Both the position numbers and the translations under genes were made by a program. DNA of 64,000 nt. Source: Adiantum capillus-veneris. Lineage: Eukaryota > Streptophyta > Polypodiopsida > Polypodiales > Pteridaceae. The stretch covers positions 147,514,741-147,578,740 of the forward strand of contig CM043945.1 of NCBI GenBank assembly GCA_014529385.2, written 5' to 3'. Positions 23,412 to 36,490 of the stretch are shown here, piece by piece. Within the stretch, counting starts at the first letter, position 1. Every line of letters begins with the position of its first letter. A model generated the notes under the pieces. That model was not told the origin of the DNA, did not search any database, and saw only the letters and a program-made list of their open reading frames with translations.

Positions 23412-26140
23412 TTGATAAGTCTGATGAATTTGAGATCAGGAAGATACATTGTTAGAGACCAGAAGGTGGCAGGTGACCAAGGTATCTTAGTATCCACCGA
23501 AGAGAGTGTAACTCAGGTAAGGCTAGATCCGCTAGCACCGATTATTGAGGAAGGTAGTGATATTGACACTTCTTCAGACAAATCTTTCTTCATGATGGGT
23601 AGTCAACAGTCAGGAGGTTTCACCTATGATGGACCTATGCGAGGAGGAAGCACCTCCCAAAATCCTTTGAATGATTCCAAGCTCACTGTGATCTTCTTAG
23701 AGGGAACAAACTCTTGGGGAGGCCTAGTCTATTCTGACTATCGAGGACGCAAGTGCATTAGTATCGAGGAGAGGCCAGCTCAAAGATTGGAGATAATCCG
23801 AGTCTATGATGATGGAGATATATTTCGAGACAAAAAGGGGAACCACTATTTGATAGTTAGTAACCCTGAAGATTACAACAGATATGGAGATAACGTGGCG
23901 AAAGGGAAAATGGTTTCAAAAGCTCAAGAACCGCCACCAAACATTGATCGGCCCGGATCTATTTTTATGTATGATAAGAAAACAACCAGGGTTCCAACTT
24001 ATAACGAGAACTTGGGAATCTACAAGCATGAGAGTGAGGGTATAGTCTCTTACTTTCACAGCAAAGAACCATATGTAAACGAATTAAGCAAAGACAAGGT
24101 TCTTTACTTATTCTCTTATGAAACGGCAATGGGGAAGGGTATAGTTTTTGTTGATAGATACGGGCGAGAATACCAACGTATTCTCCCAGAGGAGGTAGAA
24201 AGGGAAACAGGTCCAGGAGCATCAGCATATGCCCCTCAAGAAGTGCCAAGAGCCACCTACACCCCAAGTAAGTCGGCGAATCCTTTTTCAGATGAGTATG
24301 ACGCTACCTCACATTCCACCCGACCGCAAGCATTCAACAACCAAGACCAACCTGCAAACCAGTCATCATTGCAGGCATGGCTCCGACAGAGTGCAACAAT
24401 GGAACAAGACCGAAACCAAGATGGTTAGCAAGCCGCACAAGGGCTAAGGGATTTTCAAGAACCACCACTCTATTCAAGGTATCAGGGAGAGAGTAAGCCA
24501 AAGACTCAAGGGTCAACAGAGCCTGGAGGACCACTCATAGAACGAGTTCGAAGAGATGAACCACCTCCAGCAAGAACTGTTAGAAATTATGGCTTAGGAG
24601 CACCATTGGGAGAGGAACCAGCCTATTACAGAAGGCCTAAGGAGGTATATCGATTAGGACGTGGAGATCCAATAATGAGGTTTGTAGACCATCGGAGAAT
24701 TAGACCTTCTCAAGTGCAAAATGGGTAAACAAGAAATACATAGAAAGCAGAGACCCAAGAGATCATGTAGCAGCCTTTGTGCGTGTAATTAGAGCCGAAG
24801 AGGTGCTAGACTTTCCGACCCAATTTGCAGGGTTTGGACTAACCCTAGAGGATGATGCTACCACTTGGTTTGACTCTGTAGAGCGTAGAGACTTTGAGTC
24901 CATGGAGGAAGCGTTTGACGAGTTTATCAAGGAATTCTCACAAAGGGGAATAGCTCATAATACCGTCTCACAAATCCATAAATTCAAACAGAAAGATGGA
25001 GAATTTGTACGAAAGGCAGCCCTAAGACTAAAAAGATATGTTAAGTTCTGCCTTGTGGAAGAACTGCCAACTCAGTCCAGACTTATGCTGATATTCATCC
25101 AAGGACTAAGGAATGCGGATCTCCAGAAAGATTTACATATGAAGAGGAGCACGACGTTAAATGAGTTGACCAAGGAGGCTCTTTACCTTGTGGACAATTG
25201 TGCGGTCTACAAAGAGGGGGAGTTCAAGGACCTTGATGACGATTCGTCTTCACAACAAAGTGGAAGCAAGTCTTCTAAGACAGCACCGAAAGGAGAAGTA
25301 GCTGTAAACCAGGAGCAGCTCATAGATGAAGTACTAAAAAAGATCAACTTGTACGCCAAACCCCAGGCTAAACAGCCCAAGTGGTGTGCTATTGAACAAA
25401 AATGGACAAACCATGGGACCGAGGAATGTTATTATAACAAGGGATATGTGAGAGAGAGACCTTACGCTCCCCAAGCTCCGGTAGCTTCTCCTCAAGTTCC
25501 ACCGATGCCTAGATATCAAGCAGGCAACCTACCAGGACCTGTAGGTGTAGAAAGACCACAACCGGTGTTGGGGCAACAACCACCCCTACCAGGATTACGA
25601 CCAGTTGGTATAAGATACACACCAACTGTAACTGAATCAGAGGATAAGGCTTTGGTGCTTATGCATGCATATTATGAAGATCCCAATGGATATGCGGCAA
25701 ACCCTGCCTATTATCCACCTGAAGAACCCTCGACACCAGAACCATGGAGCATGATAGGAAATACAGGACCACCAACTGCTGCGCAGGCAACAGGAGAAGG
25801 AAGATATAGCTTAGATGAACGAACACTGATGTTCATAGCCAATGGAGGCATGGGCGGACAGAGACATGCTTACCAACAAAGAGGGGCTCAAGGAGCACCT
25901 CAACAACCCAAGGGACCCTGCTACAAGTGTGGTGGAGACCATTGGCTGAGAGACTGTCCTCACGATGAAATCATTAGAGTCAATGCGTATTGCCCAGAAT
26001 GTGGAATTACTCATTTGATTCCCGATTGCCCTAAAAACCCGAGCAAAGGAGGAAAAACCACCTTGAACATGCTAGAAACAGTACCTTCCAGTGGAGGATC
26101 GGAAAATGAAACAATCATACCCATCCAGGCGGTAACATGA
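23412..26140 (+). CDS. gag region of the giant Gypsy (element fossil)
   Basis: Capsid-coding region. An N-terminal part (about 23412-24428) starts MISLMNLRSGRYIVRDQK and has no recognised domain. The gag core (about 24780-25200) contains QFAGFGLTLEDDATTWFDSV, FDEFIKEFSQRG, KDGEFVRKAALRLKRYVKFC and LMLIFIQGLRNADLQKDL. Next come a Pro/Gln-rich stretch and two cysteine motifs, CYKCGGDHWLRDC (about 25920) and CPECGITHLIPDC (about 25990). Gag packages the element's RNA in cytoplasmic particles. The coding capacity exceeds that of simple Gypsy gag. Confidence 0.87.
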
Positions 26141-27330
26141 GCCCAAGCTCAAAGAAGGACAAACGAACCCATAGTTGAAGAACCAAAAACCGACGCCCAA
26201 AGTTCAGAGACAAGAAATCAGAGAAGCACTTGGAAAGGTAGAAAGGCGCGTAGGAAAGCCAGGAAGGAACAAGAGCAAATAGCTCTATCCGAGGAGTTAA
26301 AAAATACAAAGGATAGATTGGAGCGGTTAGAGGATCTAGCTAGCTTAAGCACACACACCACATCAACCATCGCACCCAAGGAAATAGCAGAGCCCAAAAG
26401 TGCAGGATCAGGAGGATATGTACTGGCAGACAAGGTAAATGAGCAGTTGGATGCACTGCTAAAAGCTTATGAAGCTAGACTTAAAAGGAACCAAACCCAG
26501 GAACAAAGATGGATGACTTATCTATATGCAGAAATAGAAAAACAGAGATTGGATATGTGTAAAAAGATGATCGAGACAACTCAATCATTAATGGAAGATC
26601 CGCTGGGTAAACTTGCAAATTGGCATGAGGCACCAGCTCCGACCCCTATCCAACCGACTTTAGAAAAACATGTAGAAACAAAGGAAAAACTCACTAATGC
26701 CTATGAGTCCAGAGGAGAGCCTATCATAATGCCAAATACCACAGATGGGACAAGTGACGGGTCCCAGCCTAAAATATTGGCAAAAATGGGTAAGGACTGT
26801 AACGGTCTAGACGATCTGTGGAAGAAAATCCATGAGGCCAACAAGGCTAATAGGATGAGTAACCACATGAATAGCACGAGAAAAGAAAAGAATGTGATCT
26901 TACCTCCTATTGAAGAATTTGAGGCAAGGTCACAAATGAAGTTTGAGATACATTCACAAAGGGGAGACCAAGGATCAATTAGTTCGGGGCACAGCCAACC
27001 AGGCTCGCTGAAAACTTTACCCTCTTACCTAGGAGAGTATGAAGCTAAGTCGGAAGTGAGAGAAATCCCATCGCAAAGACTTTCTTCTAACAAAGTGATG
27101 GATTCGCAAGGATTGATTGAGTTGTTGTCCACTCCGGTGGCATGCACAATCACATTGGTAGAACTCCTAAGGTTACGACCAAACATGTGGACCACAGTAG
27201 GTAAATGCTTAGAAAAATTTGGAGTGAAAGACCCCACCTTGAAGCTACAGGAAGGGATCAGAGAGTTGGACAGGCCTCAACTAAACACTAGGCCAGTACC
27301 CTTGAACAAGGTTGGAGAGTACTGCGAGGG
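26141..27330 (+). CDS. Gag-protease linker of the giant Gypsy (element fossil)
   Basis: Lys/Glu-rich, mostly helical coding stretch (for example KRNQTQEQRWMTYLYAEIEKQ) joining gag to protease, ending with the conserved-looking LRLRPNMWTTVGKCLEKFG and RPVPLNKVGEYCEGED. No enzymatic motif. Such extended linkers occur in large Tat-like elements. Confidence 0.65.
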
Positions 27331-27730
27331 AGAAGATGGAAACACCACGCTACCAGTAGAATTCCAAGGAGTAGTTTCCAAAGCTATTCTTGACAGTGGA
27401 GCGGGAGTTGCTATCGCCACCAAGGAAATCTGGAAAAATGGAGAAAACCAGCCTTGAGGGCTACCAGAATGAAACTGCAATTGGCAGATGGGTTCATGGA
27501 GAAGCCTCTAGGACTTTTAGAAAAAGTGATTGTCACTTCGTGTGGAATCGAGTATGAGCATACATTTGCAATAGTCGATTTCGACAAAAAGAACAATTAT
27601 GAGATCATCTTAGGACAACCATTCATGCGACAATTGAAGATGGTCCAAGATTGGGGTTATGACCACATATACCTCAGACATGGTGAGACAACAACTAAAA
27701 TACACATGAAAGACCATAGTTACAAAGATG
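27331..27730 (+). CDS. First retropepsin domain of the giant Gypsy (element fossil)
   Basis: Encodes an aspartic protease of retropepsin type: VVSKAILDSGAGVAIATKE (DSG active-site region) followed by VTSCGIEYEHTFAIVDF and NYEIILGQPFMRQLKM (the ILG flap/C-terminal motif). It cleaves Gag-Pol in the particle. It lies at the usual place between gag and RT. A second protease-like domain lies far downstream at about 37560-37890. Confidence 0.87.
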
Positions 27731-27951
27731 TGAACCAAACACCTGTGGAAGAGTTTGATTCAGCTATAGTAGCAGGATCAGAACTCCCAGCATGGTTAGG
27801 GCAACCAAAAGAGCTATGGATGTGCGGAGCTTCACATTGTGGAAGCTTAAGAAGAGTGGAATGCGTCTTAGAAAGAGCAATAGAGGACAAAGAGTATATT
27901 CCGAAACCTTTCCCTGAAGATGCCTTGGAACCTCTAGAATGGGAACACATA

Positions 27952-27960
27952 CTAGCAACA
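27952..27960. repeat. Target-site duplication of the Mutator-like element, left copy
   Basis: CTAGCAACA, repeated exactly at 33481-33489. A 9-bp duplication is the hallmark of Mutator-superfamily insertion. Confidence 0.92.
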
Positions 27961-28355
27961 GGGTACTATCAATTAACCAGCAATGAAAAACGAGCGAGAG
28001 ACAAAAGACGAGCAAACAACAACAATGGATAAGCAGGCTAGCCATGTTTTTATGCAATTCTTGAGATGTTTTTCATTATCTATACATGGCCGCTATGTGA
28101 AAATTTTATCTTATACATGAACCCCCAGTGACAATTTGAAGAAACTCATACTGCATGGAATTTAATGTTTGTGTATATATTACATGGGGTTGTGATCTTT
28201 GGTACCATAATCATAACCAAACTTGCTCATGCATAAAAAGAATAAAATTTATTATTCACTATCATAAACAGAATGAAAAATTGGTATTTAATATCATATT
28301 AAAAAAAAAGAAACTTGCTCATGCCTAAAGAATCATGTTTGTTGTGACACACTTA
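27961..28355 (+). repeat. Left terminal inverted repeat of the MULE
   Basis: About 395 bp, starting GGGTACTATCAATTAACCAG and matching the reverse complement of 33100-33480 at roughly 88% by eye with small gaps. It holds repeated AACTTGCTCATGC-type segments (28221, 28313). Confidence 0.9.
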
Positions 28356-29428
28356 GGATTATAGTAACTGAAAGCATGGCCAAGAATCCTAAATCTTTAT
28401 AGTAACTATATTTCCTAGATGGAATGCCAATTCTACCAATTAATGATAAATGTCTTGAAGATTATAAGTATGCAAACGTATTCAAGATTATAAAATTATG
28501 TATTAGAGGTCACTGATGGTCATCACAAAGACTAGACAAACCCATGGTAAAGGCATTCACTACAATCTAATGCAATAGCAGAGTAAAACAAGAAATGCAA
28601 TGACAAACCGAGAGTTTGTAACAAGGTTCACTTCATCACAAACATTCGTTATAGGTCTAGAGAGTTCACACCAATTCCTTGGGAAAGGGAGCGAAAGAGA
28701 GGAAGAAAGCATAGGTTTTTGCATAGGATTAGGAAAGGATGAAAACAAAGTAAGCACTTTCTACATACAAAACCATAGATATATTACTTTGTCTCATTTA
28801 AAGCTATCTAGAAATGAAAAACACTCTTTGATAGATAAGGAAGGATATAGAACTCTGATAAGGTTTTATCAAATTGCTCCTTTACAAGAAAATAGGGGTG
28901 CTCATAAGTATACTGACTATTGACTTGTGTATGAAATGATTGATAAACCACTCTATTATGAGGTTTTTCTAGTAAGAAAAAATGGATGGCAAGTAAGCTA
29001 GCTATTTATTGAGCATCCCAACACACCTGCAGCTCTTTAGCAATGCATGATGGGAAATGGATCCCCTTTTAGGTGTAGCATGTGTCTAAAATTACATGAA
29101 ATTATTCAAACTTTTATTAAAAAATGGTTCATAGTATCAATGTGATGAGAAAATTCAACTGGCTAGTAGTTCATTCAATTGGTCTTATGAGCTTGTTGTT
29201 CATAGAGTTAATCATTTTGATTTCATCTCTGTCTAAGGAATCTCTAGTTGCAACAAGATCATGGGCACTAAACTAGAAGCATATGTGACATACTCTACTG
29301 ATCTAATAACATACAAAAGCTTTTATCAAAATGCGAATGCATCAAGCACTCAAGAATTATCATAAAAAAATCAGGTTGTCCTTGGTTTGACTTGCTTAAC
29401 CTCTACACAAAATTTTTGTAACGTTTAT

Positions 29429-29430
<2 letters not shown>
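28356..29430. other. MULE interior, left part
   Basis: AT-rich. One open frame at 28600-28923 (107 codons, plus strand) has a plausible but unrecognised sequence; no homologous family is known to me. Otherwise nothing. Confidence 0.4.

Positions 29431-29521
<91 letters not shown>
29431..29521 (+). repeat. (CT)45 microsatellite
   Basis: Uninterrupted CT dinucleotide run. Serine-leucine open frames over it are artefacts. Confidence 0.98.
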
Positions 29522-30548
<1,027 letters not shown>

Positions 30549-30589
30549 GATCTCTTCTCTCACACGTAGCTTCCTCTCTCTCAGATGGT

Positions 30590-30880
30590 ATCGTCTCGCA
30601 ACACACTACTGATCCTGGCTAATCCCATGTGAGGAGTCAACCATGCCTCCTATGCATCACATGCGCATAGATCAGCATCATTGTTGATTCTCCTCGATGC
30701 CCTTCTGCAGGCCCGCCATGCCTCCTGCACCGCAGTCCCTGTTGTGGCAAAGCATCCAACACCAGGGAGACTTCTCTCACAGAGGTATGGCATGCAGGCC
30801 TTGAGGGACTTGGAGGTGGTGAAGGAGAGGCCAAGCATGTAGCTAATGAAGCAAAGGTAGCTCAGCCACAATGGAGATAG
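30590..30880. other. GC-richer patch in the MULE, possible captured sequence
   Basis: Clearly less AT-rich than its surroundings, with an uninterrupted minus-strand frame (30946-30650, 98 codons) containing a hydrophobic stretch (LSPLWLSYLCFISYMLGLSF). This could be a captured host exon or chance; no family was recognised. Confidence 0.3.
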
Positions 30881-31325
30881 CCCCATATACCTTGGCTTGG
30901 ATGATCTCCTGCAAGCCGCTGATCTTCCCTTATCAGACCACACCAAATTGTAACTGCCTCGTTTCCTGCAACCAAATTTTCAACCCAATGAAAAAACCTA
31001 TTGTCATCACTAGGCATTTCCAACTTGCGTTTCCAAACGCAAGTTCAAAAATCCTAGTGAGTGCTTCTACCTCCTGCTCCCCCCACCACTCCTATATATA
31101 GCCCTATATACCTTCGCTTGGATGATCTCCTGCAAGCTGCTGCTGATCTTCCCTTGTTAGACCACACCAAATTGTAACTGCCTCATGTGCTGCAGCCAAA
31201 TTTTCAACCCACTGGAAAAACCTATTGTAGTCACTAGGCATTTTCAACTTGAGTTTCCAAACGCAAGTTCAAAGGACCTGGTGAGTGCCTCTATCTCCTG
31301 CTTCCTCCGCCACTCTTATATAAGG
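30880..31325 (+). repeat. Tandem duplication with hairpins in the MULE
   Basis: Two direct copies of about 220 bp (starting near 30883 and 31107, both with CTTGGATGATCTCCTGCAAG-like text, allowing one base change). Each includes an AACTTG-GTTT-CC-AAACGCAAGTT hairpin (31022-31045 and 31246-31269). Confidence 0.85.
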
Positions 31326-33099
31326 TATCTCAGTTTCTTCCATACAGTATGAGCTGACGATGCCCACCTTGATCGCCCACTCCAGCTGCTCTAATATTCT
31401 CACATCAATTATGTATAGCAAGCACAATCTACTACCTCTCCTTCACACACCATCACGTTCATCACTCAGTCAAGCTCTTCGCTCTTCCTCTCCAATAGCA
31501 AGCACAAGTAGCCTGATGAAGATGAGATGCAGCTGCTGCATCCTACATAATGACACATGATAGGTGATTGAATCGGGAACAAGCCCTTGACACTCATTCT
31601 TTGAAAAGAACTAAGATCATCCAAGCAAACTGCAAACAATTCTAATAGGGATTCAAAGCTCACTTTGACAAGTATTATATCCTTGCAAACGAAATTTTCC
31701 TAATGACCAATGTCGCGCTGGCGTTTGGGTAGCATAGCTGCTAGATAAGATGTGGCTCCTCTACATTTTGTTCTTGTTATCAGCGATCCCCCCAAAGTTC
31801 TACAACGATCCAGCGTGTTTGTAGCCTACGAAAATCACCTTTTTCCATTTATCTTCACCATCTCCATTTAGGTTGTGTTTCAAAACACAAGTTGGATGGG
31901 CCCTATGTTGACAACATCCTCTTTGTGTTCACCGGTCTCTTTTAGGTTGCGTTTCGAAATGCAAACTAGAAGGACCCCGTTTTGAACTTGATGTGGTAGC
32001 ATGGTTGTTGAACCACTGAGAGGGGACACATAGGATTTTCTCCCAGTCTATGTAAAGTACCGGTTAGTCTTCACATTATATGATGTAAAATTTACCTTGT
32101 TTTTTCAATATGAACGTGAAATCTAGCCAATAATCTTTTTTTGGTGAGCTAATTGGAATAAAATACTTTGCTTTTGGGTTCTGTTCTAAACTCAATGGAA
32201 CCCAAAGGTCATGAAAACTCGCATGAAAAGTACTTGACTTGCTAACATCCTCATGAAGTGAGGAAGTGTTTATACTTCAAGTTGAGAAAATGTGAGGAAG
32301 TACCTAGCCTAACCAATTTGTAGAGGATTGAGTTCATGTTTGGTTGGCATATGGCATTGGGCATATGACAAGAAATTACCATTCAGCTAGGCCTTTCCAA
32401 CTTCCATCCTTAAAACTATCCAACAAGGCCATGTCCGACTAAACACAAAATCAATATCCACCCTCATCATGTCATGACACATTGTAAGAGAGTTGGGTGA
32501 GTCATCAAGAAAAAATACAATTTTAAAAAAGTCATTTTTTGGCACTCAAATCATAAAGAATAACAGTATGTACAAGTCAAGCCATGGTTTATGAGTTTTG
32601 TGTTTTTTGTCTAACGCGCAAATTGAAGTATCTTTCCATGGACTCCTTTGGAATCTTTTTCATGAAGCATTTTCAAGGCATACACAGTCTAAAAACTAAA
32701 CAAACTCAAGCTCACTTGGTAAAATATATAATGCACATTGTAACATTTGCTAAGAAATAGCATGCTACTTACCTTGTAGTACTTATTGCTAGTGTTTTGG
32801 AAGGCCTCAAGTGCTATTATGAAGCATCTTACCTAGTGCCAATGATAGTTCTTTGATTAGAAACCCTAGCACCTTGGAAAAGTATTACTACTTTCATTAG
32901 TACCATATGTAAACAATCTAGAAATGTTAACTTTCTTTGTGTACAACATTGAGAAGGAAGTGCATATGTGTGTTACACATAAAAGGGTTATGACACTATT
33001 GTGTACATATGAATAGACATCAGAACTCAAAAAATCTTTGAAGACTTGTAGTTTGAGTCAATAGCTCTAGATTATCGAACGCGAATAGTTATATCATAT
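31326..33099. other. MULE interior, right part
   Basis: No coding domain recognised. Two further hairpins of the same type (31873-31890, 31947-31964), otherwise AT-rich unique sequence. Confidence 0.4.
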
Positions 33100-33480
33100 A
33101 AGTGTGTCACAACAACATGATTCTTTAGGCACGAGCAAGTTTCATTTTGTTTTATGATAGTAAATACTCTGTTTATGATAGTGAATAACAAAGTTCATTC
33201 TTTTTATGCATGAGCAAGTTTGGTTATGTTTATGGTACAAAAGATAGCAACCCCATGTAATACATACACAAACATTAAATTCCATTTAGTATGAGTTTCT
33301 TCAAATTGTCACGGGGGGTTCATGTATAATAATAAAATTTGTACATGGCGGCCATGTATAGGTAATGAAAAACATCTCAAGAATCATATAAAAATATGGT
33401 TAGCGTGCTTACCTATTGTTTTTTTTTGCTCGTCTTTTGTCCCTCGCTCGTTTTTCATTGCTCGTTAATTGATAGCACCC
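33100..33480 (-). repeat. Right terminal inverted repeat of the MULE
   Basis: About 381 bp. Its reverse complement begins GGGTGCTATCAATTAACGAG and aligns with 27961-28355. The 9-bp target duplication follows directly at 33481-33489. Confidence 0.9.
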
Positions 33481-33489
33481 CTAGCAACA

Positions 33490-34116
33490 TTGGATGTCTG
33501 TACCATTACAGACAGTCCAACAACAAAATTTTGCGATAAGGATGGCTATGATGTGCTACCCTACTACATGGTAAGCATTATACCAGGAGATGAGACGGTA
33601 GAACCACCAGAACAAGAAGAGTTTTACAACTCCTCTGAACATTTGGAAGTAAATGATGATACAGATAATGAGTGTTTAGACACCTCAAGTGAGTGTGGAA
33701 ATGAAACCGAGAATATCAAGTTTTATGATTTTGCTAATCAACACCTTAGACGCCAGGAACGCTATAGGAGGAAACGAGCAGGAAACAAAGCAAGAGAGAA
33801 CCTGATGCCCATGATAAAAGGTAAAACTCACTATTTGATGCTTGTGAAAGCAGAGGATTGTGTAAAAGATCACATATCAGGAAGATTCTCAAAAGATCGA
33901 AAAGAAAGAACGCGAGAGGAAATAAAACATGTACGAAAAGCTAAAACCGAAACAAAATCACAAAAATCTCAAAAATAAAAAAAAGAAACAACAAAAGACC
34001 AAGAGTGGACCAAATTGGAGCGTAAATAGAAATACCAAGAACTGAAACGGTCTTTACATGAGATATGCACTACTGAAGAAGATAGTGTTGGTAAAGGGGA
34101 GTCAGAAAAGGGAAAC
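33490..34116 (+). CDS. Acidic/basic linker before RT, giant Gypsy (element fossil)
   Basis: Coding stretch that resumes right after the MULE. It is Glu/Asp-rich (EEFYNSSEHLEVNDDTDNE) then strongly basic (RRQERYRRKRAGNKARE, SKDRKERTREEIKHVRK). No domain recognised. It precedes the RT region and is probably the linker between protease and RT. Confidence 0.55.
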
Positions 34117-35060
34117 ATGAATATACCATCACACTATCGGAAATTTCCTATCCAGGACAGAAAAATCATCATGACACCACCAGTCAGGGAAAGAACAAAT
34201 CAAGAATCTTACGATGGGCCAGAAAATGCAAAAAAGATAGACCTTGCAGAAGCAGGTGAAAAGCCTCAGCCGGTCTATATAGCTAACGATTTAGAGTCTG
34301 AAGAGGAAGAATGGCTAACACAACTTCTCAAGAAGTATAAAGATGTATTTGCTTGGTCCTATAAAGACCTCAAAGGAGTTGATCCATCGATATGCCAACA
34401 TACAATTCCTTTGAAATCGGATGCAAAACCTAGCAAACAACGTCCTTATACATATAATGACACATTTGCTAAACGAATCAAAGAGGAGATTGATAAACTG
34501 ATGGAAGTTGAATTCATCTATGAAATCGAACATACAGATTGGGTGTCACCCATTGTGGTAGTTCCCAAAAAGAATGGAAAACTACGAGTGTGTGTAAACC
34601 TCAAAAAGGTAAATACAGCCACCATAAGGGATAATTATCCCTTGCCAATCACAGAACATGTACTTGAGCGGGTGGCCGTGAAACGGGCTTATTCCTTTCT
34701 GGATGGGTTTTTAGGATACAACCAACTGGCAATAGCAAGGGAGGATCAACACAAAATAGCATTTGCCACAAAATGGGGAATTTATGCGTATCGAGTTATG
34801 CCGTTTGGCTTAATTAATGCCCCAGCCACTTTCCAAAGGTTAATGACGCACGCATTCAAGGAATACCTAAGAATATTCTTAGAATTTACATGGATGATCT
34901 TTGTATACACTCTCTTCTATGAGAGGAGCATATTGACCATTTGCAAAAGGTCTTTGAAAAATGCAAGACATATCGAATCTGTCTTAACCCGGAAAAGTGT
35001 TTATTCATGGTTAAGAAAGGCCGCATCTTAGGACATATTGTCTCAAGAAATGGCATAACC
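34117..35060 (+). CDS. Reverse-transcriptase region of the giant Gypsy (element fossil)
   Basis: Ty3/Gypsy RT. Visible in order: VFAWSYKDLKGVDPSICQH, DKLMEVEFIYEIE, WVSPIVVVPKKNGKLRVCV, NLKKVNTATIRDNYPLP, LDGFLGYNQL, HKIAFATKWGIYAYRVMPFG, LINAPATFQRLM, then the palm end and CLNPEKCLFMVKKGRILGHI. The domain copies element RNA into DNA in the particle. The MPFGL.NAPATFQ block and the upstream protease are typical Gypsy. Confidence 0.92.
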
Positions 35061-35720
35061 ACTGACCTAGACAAAGTCAAAGTCATTGTAGACCTACCCA
35101 GGCCTACCAATGCGAAACAAGTGCAATCCTTCATGGGACACTGCGGATATTATCGAAGATTCATATACATGTATGCGGTTATCGCACAACCTCTGTATCG
35201 GTTGCTAGTCAATTTCGATTGGACCGAGGAGTGTGAAACTTCATTCCAAAAGCTGAAGGAAAATCTTATATCAGCACCTGTACTGAAGGCACCTGATTGG
35301 GAAAAGATATTCCATGTTCACATTGATGCTTCAGCATATGCCATTGGAAGTATTCTGGCTCAACCTGGAGACGGAACTGTGGATTTTCCGGTTTGCTATG
35401 CGAGCCGATAGCTAAACAGTGCGGAAAAGAACTACACAACCACCGAGCGAGAAGGGTTAGGAATGATTTATGTTGTAAAGAAATTTCGACATTATTTGCT
35501 TGCAAAAAAATTTGTATTCTTCACAGATCATCAAGCTCTTTTGTATCTGGTAAATAAACCTTGCAATATAGGGCGAATTGTACGCTGGTTTATTATATTA
35601 CTAGAATTTGACTTCACAGTGGTGGTCAAGAAGGGCAAAACCCATTTACGAGCAGATCATCTTTCAAGGATACACAACCGGGAAGCTCCTGAAGGAGTAG
35701 ATGATGACATACTAGATGCT
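35061..35720 (+). CDS. RNase H region of the giant Gypsy (element fossil)
   Basis: After the RT thumb/connection (FMGHCGYYRRFI, FDWTEECETSFQKLKE) comes the Ty3-type RNase H: VHIDASAYAIGSILAQ, YTTTEREGLGMIY-like segment, FVFFTDHQALLYLVNK and HLRADHLSRI. Tat elements often carry a second, archaeal-type RNase H; none was seen here. Confidence 0.87.
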
Positions 35721-36490
35721 TATCTTTTCAATATTGAAATGGTACCCAAATGGTCTCAGGAAATTGTTAGCATTCTTTCCTTTGGAAGTGGGTTTGATAA
35801 TACAGAATACAGATCCAAACAACAAATAATTCGACAAACAAAAAACTTCCAGTTGATAGCAGGACGGCTGTATCATTTTGGATCAGACCTCATCCTACGA
35901 TTATGTATAAATCCGGAAGAATTCGAGTGCTACCTTGAAGAGGCACATGTCCACGATTGTGCATTTCATTGTTCAACGGTGAAAACACACCAGAGACTGA
36001 AACAGTTAGGGGTTTATTGGCCAACTATGTATGCGGACACACATTCGTATGTTACCAATTGTACTATATGTAGTGCCAAACGACCAGTGGATCACGCGAC
36101 TTTGTTTCAGGTAAACATAGCACATGCATGGAGTCAATATATCATTGACTTATTAACCACCAGGACGTTCCCTAAGAACATCACAAGAGCACGGAAAAAA
36201 ACTATAGAGCTGGAAGCTCGTGACTTCCAGTTAATTGGGAACCAACTCTATAAGAGAGGAAAGGACAATCAACTTAGAATCTGTGCAAGTGAAAGCGAAT
36301 ACCTTCTGATTCTAGAACATGCACATAGTGGAATAAGTGGAGGCCATTTTTCGGACGATAAGACGACAAAAATTGTCTTAACCGCAGAAATTTGGTGGCC
36401 TACATTGCACATGGATGCTGAAGAGTTTGTAAAGCATTGTGATGCCTGTCAGCGCACCAAGGTGCCAATAAAAAAAGATGAGATGCCACT
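35721..36490 (+). CDS. Tandem integrase zinc-binding (H2C2) modules, giant Gypsy (element fossil)
   Basis: Two successive versions of the module that normally occurs once before the integrase core. The first (about 35740-36090) reads FQLIAGRLYHFGSDLILRLC ... EEAHVHDCAFH ... GVYWPTMYAD ... CTIC. The second (about 36120-36480) reads FQLIGNQLYKRGKDNQLRIC ... EHAHSGISGGHF ... WWPTLHMDAEEF ... CDAC. Each keeps the H..H...CX2C zinc ligands, but the two are quite diverged, so the duplication is old. The module helps integrase multimerise and bind DNA. Confidence 0.85.

Noticed and set aside
28600-28923. Small gene in the MULE (107 codons)
   Set aside because: Plausible composition but no homologous family, and it sits in AT-rich transposon DNA; kept only as a note.
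35061-35720. Second (archaeal-type) RNase H expected in Tat elements
   Set aside because: Only one RNase H was found; the extra module downstream is a zinc-binding duplication.
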